The position numbers and the translations under genes were made by a program. The notes beneath the pieces are model-generated. The model was not told the DNA's origin. It made no database searches and saw only the letters and a program-made list of their open reading frames with translations. Shown piece after piece: positions 1 to 9,483 of a DNA stretch of 64,000 nt (within the stretch, counting starts at the first letter, position 1; every line of letters begins with the position of its first letter). This DNA comes from an uncultured Mailhella sp. (lineage in GTDB: Bacteria; Desulfobacterota; Desulfovibrionia; Desulfovibrionales; Desulfovibrionaceae): the NCBI GenBank assembly GCA_910577155.1, contig CAJTMS010000001.1:5136-69135 (forward strand). Direction: 5' to 3'.

Positions 1-1
1 G

Positions 2-1870
2 GGCATCGCAAAAAATGCAAAGCTTTTGTATGATATTGTAAATAGTGCTGACAACAACAGTGACGAATTATCCTATTTTGATGCCAATGGGGTGAAGAAA
101 TTTGTTTTTTTTGACAGGACAAAGGATAATCTTGTTGTTATTGTTACTATTCCCTATGACTATCTTGTTTCCCGCATGGAATTGCTGCTGTATGCTTCTG
201 TAGCGTTTTTAGCTGTTATTGCTCTTATTACAATTGTCAACATCGTCTTGACCTATAATGCCAATAAAAATAAATCCAAGCTGTCCGAAACTCTCACTTT
301 TTTAGGAAATATATACTACGCTATCCTTCTTGTGGATGTGGAAAAGGAAAATTACACTGTTGTCAAAGCGCCAAAGCGGTTATCCGATGTTTTGAAAAAT
401 AATAATCCGTATTCACAGCTTTTGGAAGTTCTCCAGAGAAAAATGGAAAAGTCTGTTGCAGAATCCTTTGCAAAAGCTTTTTCCATTGAAAATATCCACA
501 AAATTTCCCAAGATGGAGTAAAAGAGTTTGGCGGAGAATTTAAAGCTGTGATTGATGATCAGCCTTGCTGGATTTCTGTCCGTCTTTTCCTTGATCATAA
601 TGAAAATAGGCACAGTGTCATTATTTGCTGTAAGGAAGTAACCCGTGAAAAAGAACAGGAAGTCCGCCAGCATGAACTTTTAAAATCCGCTGTGGAAAAT
701 GCAAAAAAAAGCGAAAAATCCCGTAATGACTTCTTTGCCCGCATGTCTCATGATATGCGCACACCGCTCAACGGCATTATCGGATATACCGAGCTTGGCA
801 TGAACCATGCTTTTACGGTTGAAGAAACAAAAGACTATCTGCGTAAAATTAAATTATCAAGTCACCAGCTTCTTGAACTCATTAACTATATCCTTGAAAT
901 TTCCCGTCTGGAAAATGGGAGCACAGGGGAAATCAAAACAAAAATTAATTTGCGGGATACCATCGAACATTCCGTACAGCCTTTTTATAGCCTTGCGGTG
1001 ACAGAAATCCGCAAATTTTCTGTCCGTTATGATTTGAAAAATGAGTTTATTTATGCTCCTGCCTTTAACCTCGTGCAAATATTAAATAACCTTTTATCCA
1101 ATGCGTTTAAATATTCCAATAAAGGGGACTCTATCACTGTTACCGTAAAGCAGCTCTCAGGCAGCACAAATGAATTTAAACAAATTAAATATGTGTTTAT
1201 TGTTGAAGATACAGGCATTGGTATGTCGAAGGAGTTTTTGGAAAAAATCTTTATTCCTTATCAGCGGGAAACCATGTTTGCCTCAAAAGATATTATTGGA
1301 ACAGGGCTTGGCATGTCCATTGTCCAAAGTATTGTGACGGGCTTGAACGGAGAAATTAACATCAGCAGTGAGCTTGGGGTGGGAACAAAAATTTCCATTG
1401 TTATACCGTTTGATATTGTTGAAGGGGAAGAAGCCGTTGCAGAAAAAGAAAAAATCGAAGCGAAGAGCTTAGATTTATCGGGCTTGAATGTTTTATTGGT
1501 GGAAGATAACCAAATCAATATGGAAATCGCCAATAAGCTCCTCAATTTCAAGGGTATGATTGTTGATAAAGCATTCAACGGGGAAGAGGCTGTCCAGCAT
1601 TTTCTTGGCTCTGATAAAGACCAGTATGATATTATTCTCATGGACCTGCAAATGCCGGTTATGAACGGATTGGAAGCCGTGAAAATTATACGGAATTCTG
1701 ATCACCCCAATGCAAAGACAATTCCGATTATTGCGGTTTCGGCTAATACCTTTTCGGAAGATATTGCCCAAAGCCTGCAGGTGGGTATGAATGACCACAT
1801 CAGTAAACCTCTGGACGTTTCCGCACTGTATTATACCATTTATAACCATACGCGGGGCAAGAAAAAATAA
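2..1870 (+). CDS. Hybrid sensor histidine kinase (5' end outside the window)
   Basis: The frame is open from the first bases with no start codon of its own, so the gene is cut by the window edge. What remains is the end of an extracellular sensor domain, a transmembrane helix (bases about 180-260), a PAS-like linker, a HisKA domain with the phospho-acceptor in FFARMSHDMRTPLNG, a HATPase domain (N box NLLSNAFKYS, G1 DTGIGMS, G2 GTGLGMS) and a C-terminal receiver domain with the acidic pair after VLLV, the phospho-acceptor in ILMDLQMPVMNG and the lysine in HISKPL. All catalytic boxes are intact. No separate response regulator lies downstream, so phosphate probably moves from the kinase to its own receiver and then to a distant partner. 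The signal sensed cannot be read because the sensor domain is truncated. Confidence 0.93.
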   Translation, partial: GIAKNAKLLYDIVNSADNNSDELSYFDANGVKKFVFFDRTKDNLVVIVTIPYDYLVSRMELLLYASVAFLAVIALITIVNIVLTYNANKNKSKLSETLTFLGNIYYAILLVDVEKENYTVVKAPKRLSDVLKNNNPYSQLLEVLQRKMEKSVAESFAKAFSIENIHKISQDGVKEFGGEFKAVIDDQPCWISVRLFLDHNENRHSVIICCKEVTREKEQEVRQHELLKSAVENAKKSEKSRNDFFARMSHDMRTPLNGIIGYTELGMNHAFTVEETKDYLRKIKLSSHQLLELINYILEISRLENGSTGEIKTKINLRDTIEHSVQPFYSLAVTEIRKFSVRYDLKNEFIYAPAFNLVQILNNLLSNAFKYSNKGDSITVTVKQLSGSTNEFKQIKYVFIVEDTGIGMSKEFLEKIFIPYQRETMFASKDIIGTGLGMSIVQSIVTGLNGEINISSELGVGTKISIVIPFDIVEGEEAVAEKEKIEAKSLDLSGLNVLLVEDNQINMEIANKLLNFKGMIVDKAFNGEEAVQHFLGSDKDQYDIILMDLQMPVMNGLEAVKIIRNSDHPNAKTIPIIAVSANTFSEDIAQSLQVGMNDHISKPLDVSALYYTIYNHTRGKKK

Positions 1871-1910
1871 ATAATTTTTTCTTATAGCAGTCAAACAGTT
1901 CCAAACGAAA

Positions 1911-1939
1911 AAGGCTTATAGCGCGTCACTATAAGCCTT
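1911..1939 (-). terminator. Terminator of tRNA-Lys
   Basis: An 11-bp perfect stem (1911-1921 with 1929-1939) and a 7-base loop, followed on the minus strand by TTTTT. It lies just beyond the 3' end of tRNA-Lys and also faces the end of the kinase gene, so it can serve both. Confidence 0.8.
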
Positions 1940-1946
1940 ATAAAAC

Positions 1947-2022
<76 letters not shown>

Positions 2023-2212
2023 GTATTCAAATTTTTTATATTTTCATTATGGAATAGTCAAGCATTTTTTCTCAAAAAAGAAAAATTCCTCTGCACTGCT
2101 CTTTTTTTATGGAATAAAATAATCGAGTAACCTGAAGAAAGAAAAAAAATACGTATTCATAACGAAGAGAGAAAGAAAACAGTAAAAATCAAGAGGCGGA
2201 CATAAATTTATC

Positions 2213-2241
2213 TTGACAGAAACCCAGAACATTGATTAAAA
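2213..2241 (+). promoter_or_regulatory. Sigma-70 promoter of tRNA-Thr
   Basis: TTGACA at 2213-2218, a 17-base spacer and TTAAAA at 2236-2241 place the start of transcription a few bases before the tRNA at 2251. Confidence 0.7.
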
Positions 2242-2250
2242 AAATCTTGT

Positions 2251-2326
<76 letters not shown>

Positions 2327-2334
2327 GAAATTTT

Positions 2335-2368
2335 AAAGGCTTATAGTTTTTACACTGTAAGCCTTTTC
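2335..2368 (+). terminator. Terminator of tRNA-Thr
   Basis: A 12-bp stem (2335-2346 with 2355-2366, one G-T pair) ending in TTTT. The stem closely resembles the one at 1911-1939, so the two tRNA genes share a near-duplicate terminator. Confidence 0.75.
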
Positions 2369-2418
2369 ATTTTATATGCATTCAGTCGTGCACGATTAAA
2401 ATTTTTCATTCCGCTTTT

Positions 2419-5400
2419 TTATTTTTCGTCTTCTGTAAAACCTGTATCTTCTGCAAGATTTTCGGCACTGGCGCTCGCTCGTGCCAGCTCGTCACAGCGT
2501 TCATTTTCCGGGTGCCCTGCATGTCCTTTAATCCAGTTAAAAGTCACATTATGTCGGCATAGTGCCGTGTCGAGCGCTATCCATAAATCCTGATTTTTGA
2601 CGGGCTTTTTTGCAGCAGTTTTCCAGCCGTTCTTTTTCCAGTTTTCCAGCCAGCCTTGTTTGATTGCTTTTGCCACATATTGAGAATCCGTGTAAATATT
2701 GACAGAACAAGCTTCTTTGAGTTTGTTCAGACCGGAAATAACAGCAAGCAGTTCCATGCGGTTATTGGTGGTGCGTAAATAGCCTTGGGAGAGTTCCTGC
2801 TTTTTGCCTTTAAATTCTAAAATTGCTCCGTAGCCGCCTTTGCCTGGATTGCCAAGACAGGAGCCGTCAGAATAAAGATTGACTTCTTTTTCCGTTTTAA
2901 AAGCGTGGTTAAAGACACTTTGCTCCGGGCTTTCGGCTTTGGCTTTTTTTGCTGCCGTTTTTGTTGCTTTTGCAGCAGTTTCTTTGTTCTCCGTTCCGGT
3001 ACTTGCTTTTGTTTTGCGTGTTTTTGGGGCTTGTTTCGGTTCTGCAGTTTTTTCCTGTGTCGTTTTTACCGGCTTTTTTGCCGTTCTTTCTTCTGCCGGA
3101 ATATCGGCTTTAGGAGGAAGCTGGCTGGGCAAAAGAGGAATTTGCACAAAGCTTGGCTCAAATTCTTCGCCGTCCTCGCCGATAATGCGTTTATAGGAAC
3201 AGGATTTGTTGGGGCAGGCATAATGCTCGCCATTGGCCTTGGTATTTTTACGAACGAGAATTGGAGAATCACAGACCGGGCAATGTTCCGGCACAGGGTA
3301 GTCCCACAGGGCATAATCGCATTTGGGGTAGGTACTGCATGAATAAAAGAGTTTGCCCCGTTTCGTACTTTTTTCCACCAGAACCCCTGTTTTACACTGC
3401 GGGCAGGTTACACCCGTGGAATAGGGAGCGGCATAGTCGCATTTTGGATAATTGGAACAGGCAATAAAGCGCGCTCCCGTGTGGGAACGTTTTTCTACCG
3501 TGTTGCCTCCGCATTTTGGACATTTGCCCACAATTTTTTGTTCAGGAGCAGACTGCAGTTCAATTTCCCCCTGTTCGTTGCGGATAAAGTTTGAAGTAAA
3601 GGTGCAGGAAGGATAGGCGGAACAGGCGAGAAATTCTCCGCTTTTGCCAAATTTTATGTTCAGCGGTTTGCTGCATTTAGGGCAGGCAATGGAAGTTTCC
3701 ACGCCGGATTTTATGGTTTTCATGTGCTCGCTTGCTTTGGCAAGGGTACTGTTGAAATCTCCGGAAAAATCAGTAAGAAGCTTAACCCAGCCCAGTTCGC
3801 CGTCAGCAACTTTATCAAGATTTTCTTCCATTTTTGCAGTAAAACCGACGTCCATAAGGGTAGGGAAATTATCACGAAGCTGAGAGCAAACCACGTTCCC
3901 GAGGTCAGTGGGAATAAAATGTTTGCCGTCCAAGCGCACGTATTCACGGTCTTGGATAGTGGAAATAATGGTTGCATAGGTGGAAGGGCGTCCAATACCT
4001 TTTTCTTCGAGTTCCCGCACAAGGGAGGCTTCTGTATAGCGGGGGCTCGGCTGGGTAAATTTTTGTTCCTTGCTGAGCTGTTCAACGCCGAGCACATCAC
4101 CCGCCGTCAGTTTGGGCAATTCCTCCGCTTTTTCGTCCGTACTTGCCAAAACTGTTAAAAAACCTGCAAACAAAAGGCGTTCTCCCTTGGTTTTCCACTG
4201 TGTTTCAAGGGGATATAATGTCTTTTCCACATCACTTTGGGCTTTGATATCCTTGTTATTGCAAAGAATAGTTACAGCTGTATCGTGGAATTTTGCATTT
4301 GCCATTTGTGACGCCACAAAACGTGACCAAATAAGATGATACAGGCGGTATTGGTCAGGGGTGAGGGCAGATTTAACCTGTTCGGGACTCAGGGTCACAT
4401 CAACAGGACGTATGGCTTCGTGGGCGTCCTGTATGCTTTTTTTGCCTTTGAAATCTCTGCCTTTTCCGCCGAACGCGATAAATTCTTTGCCGTATTTTTG
4501 TTCAATAAATTCTTTGGCGGCTTTTTTGGCTTCGTTGGCAATACGCACAGAGTCCGTACGCATATAGGTAATAAGGGCTACTGTGCCTTTATCTTCTATG
4601 TCAATGCCTTCATACAGTCGCTGGGCTGTGTCCATGGTTCTTTTTGCAGAAAAGCCCAGACGCTGGTTAGCCGTTTGCTGCAGGGTGGAAGTGGTAAAAG
4701 GAGCCTGCGGAGCTTTGCTGCGTTCTTTTTCTTCAACACTTTCCACAAGAAAAGAGGCGTCCTGCAAAGCTTTTTCAATGGCAAGCGCCTGCTCTTCGTT
4801 TTGGATTTGTACTTTTTTACCGTTCACTTTGGCAAGTTCTGCCTTGAAAGACATACCGCCTGCAGCAAGCCGGGCTTTGAAATTCCAAAATTCTTCCGGA
4901 ACAAAGGCGAGACGTTCTTCTTCGCGTTCCACGATAAGACGAAGGGCAACAGACTGTACCCGTCCTGCGGAAATGCCCCGTTTGACGGATTTCCATAAAA
5001 GCGGAGAAATTTTATAGCCCACAAGGCGGTCTAAAATACGCCGTGCCTGCTGGGCTTCAAAAAGAAGGGGATCAATTTCACGCGGGTGAGCAATGGCGTC
5101 TTTGACGGCACTTGCAGTAATTTCGTTGAATTGGATACGTTTAATGGTATGAGAGTAATCTTTTATGGCTTGCGCAATATGCCATGCAATAGCTTCTCCC
5201 TCACGGTCAGGGTCAGGCGCAAGATAAACAATATTCGCTTTTTTCGCTGCTTCCTGCAAAGCGTGCACAATTTTTTCTTGGTCTCTTTTTTGGTTTTTAA
5301 TGGTAATATATTTAGGTTCAAAGGTTTTTTCATCAACTCCCAGTTCTTTTTGAGGCAAATCGCGGATATGCCCATAACTTGCCTGTACCATATAATTATT

Positions 5401-5466
5401 GCCGAGAAATTTTTTAATTGTCTTAACCTTGGCAGGTGATTCCACAATAATAAGGTCTTTGCTCAT
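2419..5466 (-). CDS. topA: DNA topoisomerase I fused to RNase HI
   Basis: One uninterrupted frame of 1015 residues carries two enzymes. Residues 1-580 are a type IA topoisomerase: Toprim start [13 protein letters not shown], acidic DPDREGE near 85-91, catalytic tyrosine 301 in TYMRTDS. Four zinc ribbons of the CPxC type follow (about 595, 649, 688, 729), then a Lys/Ala/Thr-rich linker (about 795-860). Residues 861-1015 are a full-length RNase HI with all four acidic catalytic positions (D867 in YSDGSC, E905 in NRMELL, D927 in YTDSQ, D992 in CDELAR) and the catalytic histidine in GHAGHPENE. The topoisomerase removes negative supercoils that favour R-loops, and RNase HI degrades the RNA of R-loops, so the fusion joins two activities against one structure. 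I chose the ATG at 5466 because it opens the conserved N-terminus; an in-frame ATG at 5481 is possible. Confidence 0.95.
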   Translation of the reverse strand: MSKDLIIVESPAKVKTIKKFLGNNYMVQASYGHIRDLPQKELGVDEKTFEPKYITIKNQKRDQEKIVHALQEAAKKANIVYLAPDPDREGEAIAWHIAQAIKDYSHTIKRIQFNEITASAVKDAIAHPREIDPLLFEAQQARRILDRLVGYKISPLLWKSVKRGISAGRVQSVALRLIVEREEERLAFVPEEFWNFKARLAAGGMSFKAELAKVNGKKVQIQNEEQALAIEKALQDASFLVESVEEKERSKAPQAPFTTSTLQQTANQRLGFSAKRTMDTAQRLYEGIDIEDKGTVALITYMRTDSVRIANEAKKAAKEFIEQKYGKEFIAFGGKGRDFKGKKSIQDAHEAIRPVDVTLSPEQVKSALTPDQYRLYHLIWSRFVASQMANAKFHDTAVTILCNNKDIKAQSDVEKTLYPLETQWKTKGERLLFAGFLTVLASTDEKAEELPKLTAGDVLGVEQLSKEQKFTQPSPRYTEASLVRELEEKGIGRPSTYATIISTIQDREYVRLDGKHFIPTDLGNVVCSQLRDNFPTLMDVGFTAKMEENLDKVADGELGWVKLLTDFSGDFNSTLAKASEHMKTIKSGVETSIACPKCSKPLNIKFGKSGEFLACSAYPSCTFTSNFIRNEQGEIELQSAPEQKIVGKCPKCGGNTVEKRSHTGARFIACSNYPKCDYAAPYSTGVTCPQCKTGVLVEKSTKRGKLFYSCSTYPKCDYALWDYPVPEHCPVCDSPILVRKNTKANGEHYACPNKSCSYKRIIGEDGEEFEPSFVQIPLLPSQLPPKADIPAEERTAKKPVKTTQEKTAEPKQAPKTRKTKASTGTENKETAAKATKTAAKKAKAESPEQSVFNHAFKTEKEVNLYSDGSCLGNPGKGGYGAILEFKGKKQELSQGYLRTTNNRMELLAVISGLNKLKEACSVNIYTDSQYVAKAIKQGWLENWKKNGWKTAAKKPVKNQDLWIALDTALCRHNVTFNWIKGHAGHPENERCDELARASASAENLAEDTGFTEDEK

Positions 5467-5640
5467 AGATTTCACTTTCATATTTTTTTTTAGAAGATAA
5501 AGCAAAGAAAAATAGCGTCAAGAAAAAAATGCTGTTTTTTACAAAATTTCTCTAAAAAATTTCTAAAAATTTTTTAAACTGTATGTGTTTTGCTTGCTTT
5601 TTTTTTATGCCTATATAAAAATACTCCAACGAGGTACAGT

Positions 5641-6408
5641 ATGAAACAAGCCTATGCAGTTATTCCGGCACGCTATGCATCAACCCGTTTTCCTGCCAAA
5701 GCTTTGGCTGAAATCGGCGGAAAGCCCTTGTTTTGGCATGTGTATATGCGGGCAAAGCAGGCAGATATTTTTGAAGATGTGTGGCTTGCCACGGATGATG
5801 AACGGATTGAAAAAAAAGCCGGGGCTTTGCATGTTCCCTTTGTCCATACGAAAAAAGAACACCAAAGCGGAACGGACAGGGTGCGTGAAGCTGTCAATAT
5901 TTTAAATTTGCCGGCAGATGCCGTTATTGCCAACATTCAGGGTGATGAACCCTTTGTCCGCAAAGAAATGTTTGAAAAATTGCTGGAGCCCTTTCAAGCT
6001 GCCAATTGTGACTGTTCTACGATTGGGGTTGTACTTGATGAGGAAAAGGATAAAGAACGTATTGTATCCCCCAATCAGGTAAAAATTGCTTTGGCGCAAA
6101 ATGGAGAAGCCTTGTATTTTTCCCGTTCTCCCATTCCCTTTGCTCGCGATGCAGTGCGCATGGCTCCTTCTGTCGGGCATGTGGGGGTGTATGCGTTCAA
6201 AAGGGTTATTCTGGAAAAAATGGCGGAATTTCCCCCAAGTCCTTTGGAACTGACAGAAAAACTGGAACAATTACGCCTGCTTGAAAATGGTATCCGTATG
6301 CAGGTTCGGCTTATCAGTGAAGCCCCCCATGGGGTTGATACACCGGAGGATTTGCAGGCAGCACTGCAGTATTATCGGGAACACCCGGAATTTTGGGTGC
6401 AGGAGTGA
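5641..6408 (+). CDS. kdsB: 3-deoxy-manno-octulosonate cytidylyltransferase
   Basis: CMP-Kdo synthetase activates Kdo with CTP for the inner core of LPS and acts in the cytoplasm. The protein of about 255 residues has the usual family length and motifs: VIPARYASTRFPAK at the nucleotide-binding N-terminus, HQSGTDR, NIQGDEP and SRSPIPF, and near the end the SPLELTEKLEQLR block. The start at 5641 has GAGG eight bases upstream; an in-frame start at 5590 would add a non-conserved leader. It is the first gene of a short plus-strand run with the exported protein and exonuclease III that follow. With gmhB and lpxK elsewhere in the window it shows an LPS-bearing outer membrane. Confidence 0.95.
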   Translation: MKQAYAVIPARYASTRFPAKALAEIGGKPLFWHVYMRAKQADIFEDVWLATDDERIEKKAGALHVPFVHTKKEHQSGTDRVREAVNILNLPADAVIANIQGDEPFVRKEMFEKLLEPFQAANCDCSTIGVVLDEEKDKERIVSPNQVKIALAQNGEALYFSRSPIPFARDAVRMAPSVGHVGVYAFKRVILEKMAEFPPSPLELTEKLEQLRLLENGIRMQVRLISEAPHGVDTPEDLQAALQYYREHPEFWVQE

Positions 6409-6442
6409 AGGAATAAAGATATCGGTACAGGAATAAACGATA

Positions 6443-6943
6443 ATGAAAAAAAATATTTTATTTGCGGTTATGGCTTGCTTGCTTGTCCTTGTGGGCTTCG
6501 GCTCCTTTTTAACAGGCAGGGAGAATGCTTCCGGCATGGAAATCGGAGATGCATATGCGGCGGAATATATCGGGTATCCGGAATATGTAAGCATGTTCAT
6601 GCTCAAGGATTTATTTCCTTATGCCGTCTATAAAGAATGTGTCCTTCCCCATGCGAAAAAACTGTTTGCCCATGAAAAAATCACCAAAAAAGATTTTTTG
6701 AAGTTTCAGCAAGACGTGGACAAGAGCTTGGCAGAAAAGGGGTATTCTGTCCGTCAGCTTGTGAGCGAATACGTATGTGAAGAAAGTTTTTCCGATTCTT
6801 TTCGGCGCAATATTGATAAATTCAATGACGATGCCCGTAAAATGGGAAAGGGCATGAAAGACGGTATTGAAAACTTTATGAAAGGGCTGACAGAACCTGA
6901 ACGCCATGAAACGCAAAAAATACCCCCAAGTACGGAGCTGTAA
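6443..6943 (+). CDS. Small exported protein of unknown function
   Basis: 166 residues that I do not recognise. The N-terminus MKKNILFAVMACLLVLVGF is a signal peptide or membrane anchor; the rest is Lys/Glu-rich and probably helical, with two cysteines (KECVLP and EYVCEE) that could pair in the periplasm, and a charged helix DDARKMGKGMKDGIENFM. AGGAA stands before the start. Its stop codon overlaps the start of the next gene (TAATG), which suggests translational coupling to exonuclease III although a common function is not obvious. No frameshift or odd composition is visible. Confidence 0.7.
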   Translation: MKKNILFAVMACLLVLVGFGSFLTGRENASGMEIGDAYAAEYIGYPEYVSMFMLKDLFPYAVYKECVLPHAKKLFAHEKITKKDFLKFQQDVDKSLAEKGYSVRQLVSEYVCEESFSDSFRRNIDKFNDDARKMGKGMKDGIENFMKGLTEPERHETQKIPPSTEL

Positions 6944-7737
6944 TGATACGTTTTCAATCATGGAATGTGAATGGATTTCGTGCTGTGCGCAAAAAAGAAG
7001 ATTGGGCATGGTTTGAAGCAGAAGGTGCGGATATTATTGGTATCCAAGAAACCAAAGCCCATGAAGAGCAAATTTCCGAAGCAGATAAAAGCCCCTTGGG
7101 CAGGAAAAGTTACTGGGCAAATTCTCTGGTCAAAAAAGGGTATTCCGGCGTTGCTGTTTTTACCCATTTAACACCTTTGAAAGTGGAAATTGAATTGCCC
7201 GATACAGCGTATCGGGGGGAAGGGCGTATTGTGCATTTGGAGTTTCCCCGTTTTCACTATTTTAATGGCTATTTTCCCAATGGGGGAGAGGAACTGGATA
7301 AGGGTGTTTTTAAACGTGTACCGTATAAAATGGGCTTTTTCGAGAGTTTTTTGGCATATGCGCAGAAGTGCAGAAAAGAAAAGCCCATTGTTGTGTGCGG
7401 GGATTTTAATATTGCCCATAAGGAAATCGATTTAGCCCGTCCCAAAGATAATATCTATAATACAGGCTTTTTGGAAGAAGAACGGGCTTTTTTGGATAAA
7501 ATGGTACAATATGGCTATGTGGATACGTTCCGTCACGTACATGGCGATGTGGAGGGAGCCTATACATGGTGGTCATACAAAACAAAGGCACGAGAAAGAA
7601 ATATCGGCTGGCGTATCGATTATTTTTTTGTTTCGGAAGAACTCAAACCCGTTATTGCAGACGCATGGATTGAAGACACTGTTTATGGTTCAGATCATTG
7701 CCCTGTGGGGCTTGCCCTTGATTTGCCATTGGAATAG
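6943..7737 (+). CDS. xth: Exodeoxyribonuclease III / AP endonuclease family
   Basis: Endonuclease-exonuclease-phosphatase fold enzyme that cleaves DNA at abasic sites and removes 3' blocks during base-excision repair. Visible motifs in order are WNVNGFRA, IQETKA (metal-binding Glu), YFPNGG, CGDFNIAHKEIDLA, RIDYFFVS and the C-terminal GSDHCPV with the catalytic Asp-His pair. 264 residues is normal for the family. Translation starts inside the stop codon of the preceding gene. Assignment to the ExoIII/ExoA branch rests on the RPKDN and DARW-like surroundings; another EEP phosphatase is unlikely. Confidence 0.93.
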   Translation: MIRFQSWNVNGFRAVRKKEDWAWFEAEGADIIGIQETKAHEEQISEADKSPLGRKSYWANSLVKKGYSGVAVFTHLTPLKVEIELPDTAYRGEGRIVHLEFPRFHYFNGYFPNGGEELDKGVFKRVPYKMGFFESFLAYAQKCRKEKPIVVCGDFNIAHKEIDLARPKDNIYNTGFLEEERAFLDKMVQYGYVDTFRHVHGDVEGAYTWWSYKTKARERNIGWRIDYFFVSEELKPVIADAWIEDTVYGSDHCPVGLALDLPLE

Positions 7738-7816
7738 GGGAAAAAAATGGCAGGATTGATTTTATTGAAAGATAAAAAAGGAAGATATAAGAAAAAAGAA
7801 AAATACAAAAAGGTAC

Positions 7817-7840
7817 AAAAAAACCCAGACGAGGTCTGGG
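7817..7840 (-). terminator. Terminator of tRNA-His
   Basis: Perfect 7-bp stem (7824-7830 with 7834-7840), three-base loop, and seven T on the minus strand, a few bases past the tRNA 3' end. Confidence 0.85.
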
Positions 7841-7846
7841 TAAATC

Positions 7847-7923
7847 TGGGGCGAAAGAAGAGACTTGAACTCTCGGCCACCTGGGCCACAACCAGGTGCT
7901 CTGCCAACTGAGCTACTTCCGCC
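7847..7923 (-). tRNA. tRNA-His (anticodon GTG)
   Basis: Cloverleaf of 77 nt on the minus strand with encoded CCA. The extra G at position -1 that pairs with C73, the identity mark of histidine tRNAs, is encoded; the anticodon loop TTGTGGC gives GTG. TTGACG (complement at 7957-7962) and TACAAA at 17-base spacing lie upstream. The gene is divergent from murA. Confidence 0.95.
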
Positions 7924-7994
7924 GTGAAAAATTTTTGTATGCTAAATTTTATTCCTCGTCAAGTTTTTTTTGAAAATAATTTTTTGGAGTATAT

Positions 7995-9257
7995 ATGGAT
8001 AGTCTTTTGATTTACGGCGGTGTTCCCCTGAAAGGAACGGTGAAAGTAAGCGGGGCAAAAAATGCTGCTTTGCCTATTCTTTTCGGCGGGATTTTATTTG
8101 ATACCCATGTTGTTTTTGATAATGTTCCCCATTTAAGAGATATCCGGACAACGCAGAATCTTTTAGGTACGCTTGGTTTTGAAACAAATTTTGAAAATAA
8201 CCGTATGGATATTTGCCTTAAAAATTCGATTTTGCCCGAAGCGCCCTATGATTTGGTAAAGACCATGCGAGCCTCCGTGCTTTGTCTTGGTCCTCTTCTC
8301 ACCAGACTTGGGGAGGCAAGCGTGGCTCTTCCCGGCGGTTGTGCCATTGGGGCAAGACCCGTTGATTTACATTTGTCAGCTCTGGAAAAAATGGGAGCGG
8401 AATTTACCCTTGACGGCGGTTACATCAAAGGCAGATGTAAAAAATTACACGGAGCTCATATTCAATTTGATAAAGTTACTGTCGGCGGAACGGAAAACCT
8501 TATGATGGCTGCCTGTCTTGCCGACGGGGAAACCATTTTGGATAATGCCGCCCGTGAACCGGAAATTGTAGACCTTGCAAATTTTTTGAATAGCTGCGGT
8601 GCAAAAATTGAAGGCGCCGGGCAGACGCAAATCAGAATACAGGGTGTGACAAGCCTTAAACAGGAAAAGCCTTATCGTATTATGCCGGACAGAATTGAAG
8701 CAGGAACATATCTTATCGCCGCTGCCATGACCAACGGAGAAGTGCGGGTTGAAGACTGCCCCTATAAAGATATGGAAGCTTTGTGCAGTAAACTGGAAGA
8801 CTGTAACGTAAACCTGAGCATTGAGGGAAATGCCGTTGTGGCAAAACCCCATGGAGAGCTCAATGCAGTGGATGTCCGCACAGTGCCTCATCCAGGTTTT
8901 CCCACCGATATGCAGGCACAGTTTATGGCTATGCTGACGCTGTGCAAAGGCTCCGGCATTGTGGAAGAAACTATCTTTGAAAACCGCTTTATGCATGTGC
9001 CTGAACTTGTGCGTATGGGGGCGGATATCCGCCTGACGGGCAATTCCGCCATGGTACGGGGAGTGCCTTCTCTGACCGGTGCTCCCGTTATGGCAAGTGA
9101 TTTGCGGGCAGGAGCAGCCCTTGTTATTGCAGGGCTTTGTGCTGAAGGAGAAACACGGGTAGACAGGATTTATCACGTTGACCGCGGGTATGAAGGCATG
9201 GAAATAAAACTCCAGCAGCTTGGCGGAAGAATTAAACGTATCCCCACGCCGAATTAG
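7995..9257 (+). CDS. murA: UDP-N-acetylglucosamine 1-carboxyvinyltransferase
   Basis: First committed enzyme of peptidoglycan synthesis: transfers enolpyruvate from PEP to UDP-GlcNAc in the cytoplasm. The 420-residue protein starts with the family pattern ([20 protein letters not shown]). Its catalytic cysteine is present (C116 in [14 protein letters not shown]), so a fosfomycin-insensitive Asp variant is excluded. Further family motifs are [21 protein letters not shown] and [14 protein letters not shown] lies upstream of the ATG. The gene stands alone between tRNA-His and a strong hairpin. Confidence 0.97.
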   Translation: MDSLLIYGGVPLKGTVKVSGAKNAALPILFGGILFDTHVVFDNVPHLRDIRTTQNLLGTLGFETNFENNRMDICLKNSILPEAPYDLVKTMRASVLCLGPLLTRLGEASVALPGGCAIGARPVDLHLSALEKMGAEFTLDGGYIKGRCKKLHGAHIQFDKVTVGGTENLMMAACLADGETILDNAAREPEIVDLANFLNSCGAKIEGAGQTQIRIQGVTSLKQEKPYRIMPDRIEAGTYLIAAAMTNGEVRVEDCPYKDMEALCSKLEDCNVNLSIEGNAVVAKPHGELNAVDVRTVPHPGFPTDMQAQFMAMLTLCKGSGIVEETIFENRFMHVPELVRMGADIRLTGNSAMVRGVPSLTGAPVMASDLRAGAALVIAGLCAEGETRVDRIYHVDRGYEGMEIKLQQLGGRIKRIPTPN

Positions 9258-9305
9258 GACAAGAGAGTTTGAGGGTATTTCTGCATACTAAGAATTATTA
9301 TTTTT

Positions 9306-9339
9306 CAAGGGGAAAACTTTTGAAAAAGTTTTCCCCTTG
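9306..9339. repeat. Long perfect hairpin, likely dispersed intergenic repeat
   Basis: A 16-bp perfect inverted repeat (9306-9321 with 9324-9339) rich in G4/C4 and A/T runs, followed by a short AACCCC stretch. The pattern resembles hairpin repeats I associate with intergenic DNA of Desulfovibrionaceae (inference). It lies downstream of murA and may also act as its terminator or mRNA stabiliser. Confidence 0.6.
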
Positions 9340-9424
9340 AACCCCTATCAAAACGTTTTAACTTTTATGGCAAAATAGTATGAATGTCATAAGGAATTGC
9401 TCAAAAAAAATCAGAGAATTAAAC

Positions 9425-9454
9425 AAAAAAGGTGCAAAAGTTTGCACCTTTTTT
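9425..9454. terminator. Bidirectional terminator between murA and the LysM transglycosylase
   Basis: A 14-bp perfect stem (9425-9438 with 9441-9454) whose outer parts are A6 and T6, so it has a T tract on either strand. It sits 30 bases beyond the end of the minus-strand transglycosylase gene. Confidence 0.85.
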
Positions 9455-9483
9455 TGTACGGCTATGCGGTACAAAATATACGG

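Noticed and set aside
4336..4998. 220-codon frame opposite topA
   Set aside because: Shadow of topA: Phe/Gly-rich low-complexity translation, no ribosome-binding site and no recognisable domain.
8445..9176. 243-codon frame opposite murA
   Set aside because: His/Cys-rich translation typical of an antisense shadow; murA is certain on the other strand.
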